From Lachnospiraceae bacterium (GTDB lineage: Bacteria; Bacillota; Clostridia; Lachnospirales; Lachnospiraceae), in assembly GCA_021199495.1 (NCBI GenBank), contig JAJQHY010000015.1:1-64000 (forward strand): DNA of 64,000 nt, given 5' to 3'. Positions 63,112-64,000 of this stretch are shown here, one piece after another (position 1 is the first letter of the stretch; the number at the start of each line of letters is the position of its first letter). The notes under the pieces are model-generated. The model saw only the letters and a list, made by a program, of their open reading frames with translations. It was not told the origin of the DNA and did not search any database. Made by a program: the position numbers and the translations under genes.

Positions 63112-64000
63112 TTACAGATATTGCTCAACGGTTTCAAAAATCTCTTTGTTCTGCTGGATTTTCTCCGCGTTTCCAACAACGCAGAGGGCGCCGTCTTCCA
63201 TGAAGGCTTCCACATAGGCAGAGAGGCCGCGCAGTACATCCGGCGTGCAGCTTAACAGTTCATCCCGTTCTTCCTGCATTTTTTCGTAGGATTTGCCGTT
63301 CATATAGGCGGACAACGACATATTGCCCAGCCCCTGCGGGGTCAACGGGGTGTCGAGTTCACTGACTGCGCCAATGATATACTGGGTCATGGTGCGCTCG
63401 TCAAGCTCCAGATTTGCAATCGCTTCTGCCGCGTTTTCGTATACTTCAACTGTACGCTTCAGATGCGGGTCACGATAAGAGACAAAATAACTGTCGCCGT
63501 TTAAGCCAAAACGAAGCATACAGCCATAGGCGCCGCCCTTCACACGCACCTGTGTCCAGAGATATGCATAGCTTAACATGGTTTTGAGCACCCGCAGCGC
63601 GCCGGTATATTTAAGGCCATTCTTTTTGAAGTTCCCGGCACGGCAGACATACTGCACCTGTCCGGAGGTCATAAAGCCTTCCTGCTTTTTCGATACTGTC
63701 GGCTCATAGGTTCCGCTTTCCACCTGCGTCGTGAATAAATGAGAAGCAAAACCTTCGATCTCCTTCATCACACATGCAATCCCCGACTCCTCAGCAGTGA
63801 TATCCACCATGAGATTTTCTTTTCTGAAAAGGATCTCGCAGAGTTTCTGAAGCGAGCGTGCAGTCTCCTCCTGCCCTTTTAAATCCCGCTGGGTCAGACT
63901 GCTTAAGAAACGATACGACTCCAGTCCGGAAAGCTCCTCCTGCACAGCGGCTGTCTTACTGAAATAAGACATGGCACGTGTGGCAGCAACCTGATTTCCC
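63112..64000 (-). CDS. M16-family (insulinase-like) peptidase, C-terminal part
   Basis: The frame is open to the right edge, so only the last ~296 residues are seen. They match the C-terminal M16C/PreP-like domain of large zinc peptidases: FSKTAAVQEELSG, the substrate-binding Arg/Tyr region VRVKGGAYGCMLRFG, SYRDPHLKRTVEVYENAAEA, and SELDTPLTPQGLGN. The catalytic HxxEH half lies outside the window. Such proteins degrade peptides and are typically near 970 residues. The stop is 112 bases before era. Confidence 0.88.
   Translation of the reverse strand, partial: GNQVAATRAMSYFSKTAAVQEELSGLESYRFLSSLTQRDLKGQEETARSLQKLCEILFRKENLMVDITAEESGIACVMKEIEGFASHLFTTQVESGTYEPTVSKKQEGFMTSGQVQYVCRAGNFKKNGLKYTGALRVLKTMLSYAYLWTQVRVKGGAYGCMLRFGLNGDSYFVSYRDPHLKRTVEVYENAAEAIANLELDERTMTQYIIGAVSELDTPLTPQGLGNMSLSAYMNGKSYEKMQEERDELLSCTPDVLRGLSAYVEAFMEDGALCVVGNAEKIQQNKEIFETVEQYL

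Overview
The window looks like a chromosomal segment of a gut-type Lachnospiraceae (Clostridia, Bacillota). Supporting this are the Firmicutes-style ribosome binding sites and sigma-A promoters (TTGAAA/TTGACA, 17 bases, TATAAT). Gene content agrees: UPF0210/UPF0237 pair, pta-ackA, a sodium-pump decarboxylase operon, ScpAB, the WalJ-type hydrolase, and a tmRNA with tag ADNNELALAA. Apart from two genes (tmcAL and a DUF3048 lipoprotein), everything recognised is on the minus strand, so most operons read right to left.

Layout. 1-4.7 kb is an AT-rich glycosyltransferase block (two GT2, two tandem GT4 paralogues) with the start of a Wzy-type polymerase at the window edge. 4.8-12.8 kb continues a capsule/exopolysaccharide locus: ugd, a broken Wzx flippase followed by about 300 bases of unidentified sequence, a second polymerase, and an initiating sugar transferase sandwiched between two paralogous AAA-ATPase/PD-(D/E)XK genes. 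The sugar transferase and one AAA gene have near-identical promoters. The locus looks rearranged.

12.9-31 kb is housekeeping: ackA-pta; divergent tmcAL; UPF0237-UPF0210; a WalJ-like hydrolase; coaE and polA; a small zinc-finger membrane protein; asnA; tRNA-Leu(CAA); lysA. Then comes a probable unit of metallophosphoesterase, response regulator, histidine kinase, hisH, hisF and ung.

31-44 kb holds a cytoplasmic protein joining a ParB-like domain to a BMP domain, a zinc/cadmium efflux operon (ArsR sensor, HMA chaperone, P-type ATPase), a MoxR-VWA pair, and the RNA quality-control group secG-rnr-smpB-ssrA. A two-helix Wzz-like protein follows.

43.8-49.2 kb is a five-gene biotin-dependent, sodium-translocating decarboxylase operon that carries both a methylmalonyl-CoA-type and an oxaloacetate/pyruvate-type carboxyltransferase. 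Its presence beside pta-ackA suggests a fermentative anaerobe that conserves decarboxylation energy as a sodium gradient (inference).

49.3-64 kb holds two DD-carboxypeptidases, scpAB, a YkuE-like phosphoesterase, rpsU, a Tat-like DUF3048 lipoprotein, alaS, glyS, a highly structured intergenic element, a lipoprotein of unknown function, recO, era and the C-terminal part of an M16-type peptidase running off the end. No rRNA, CRISPR array, intact insertion sequence or prophage was recognised.
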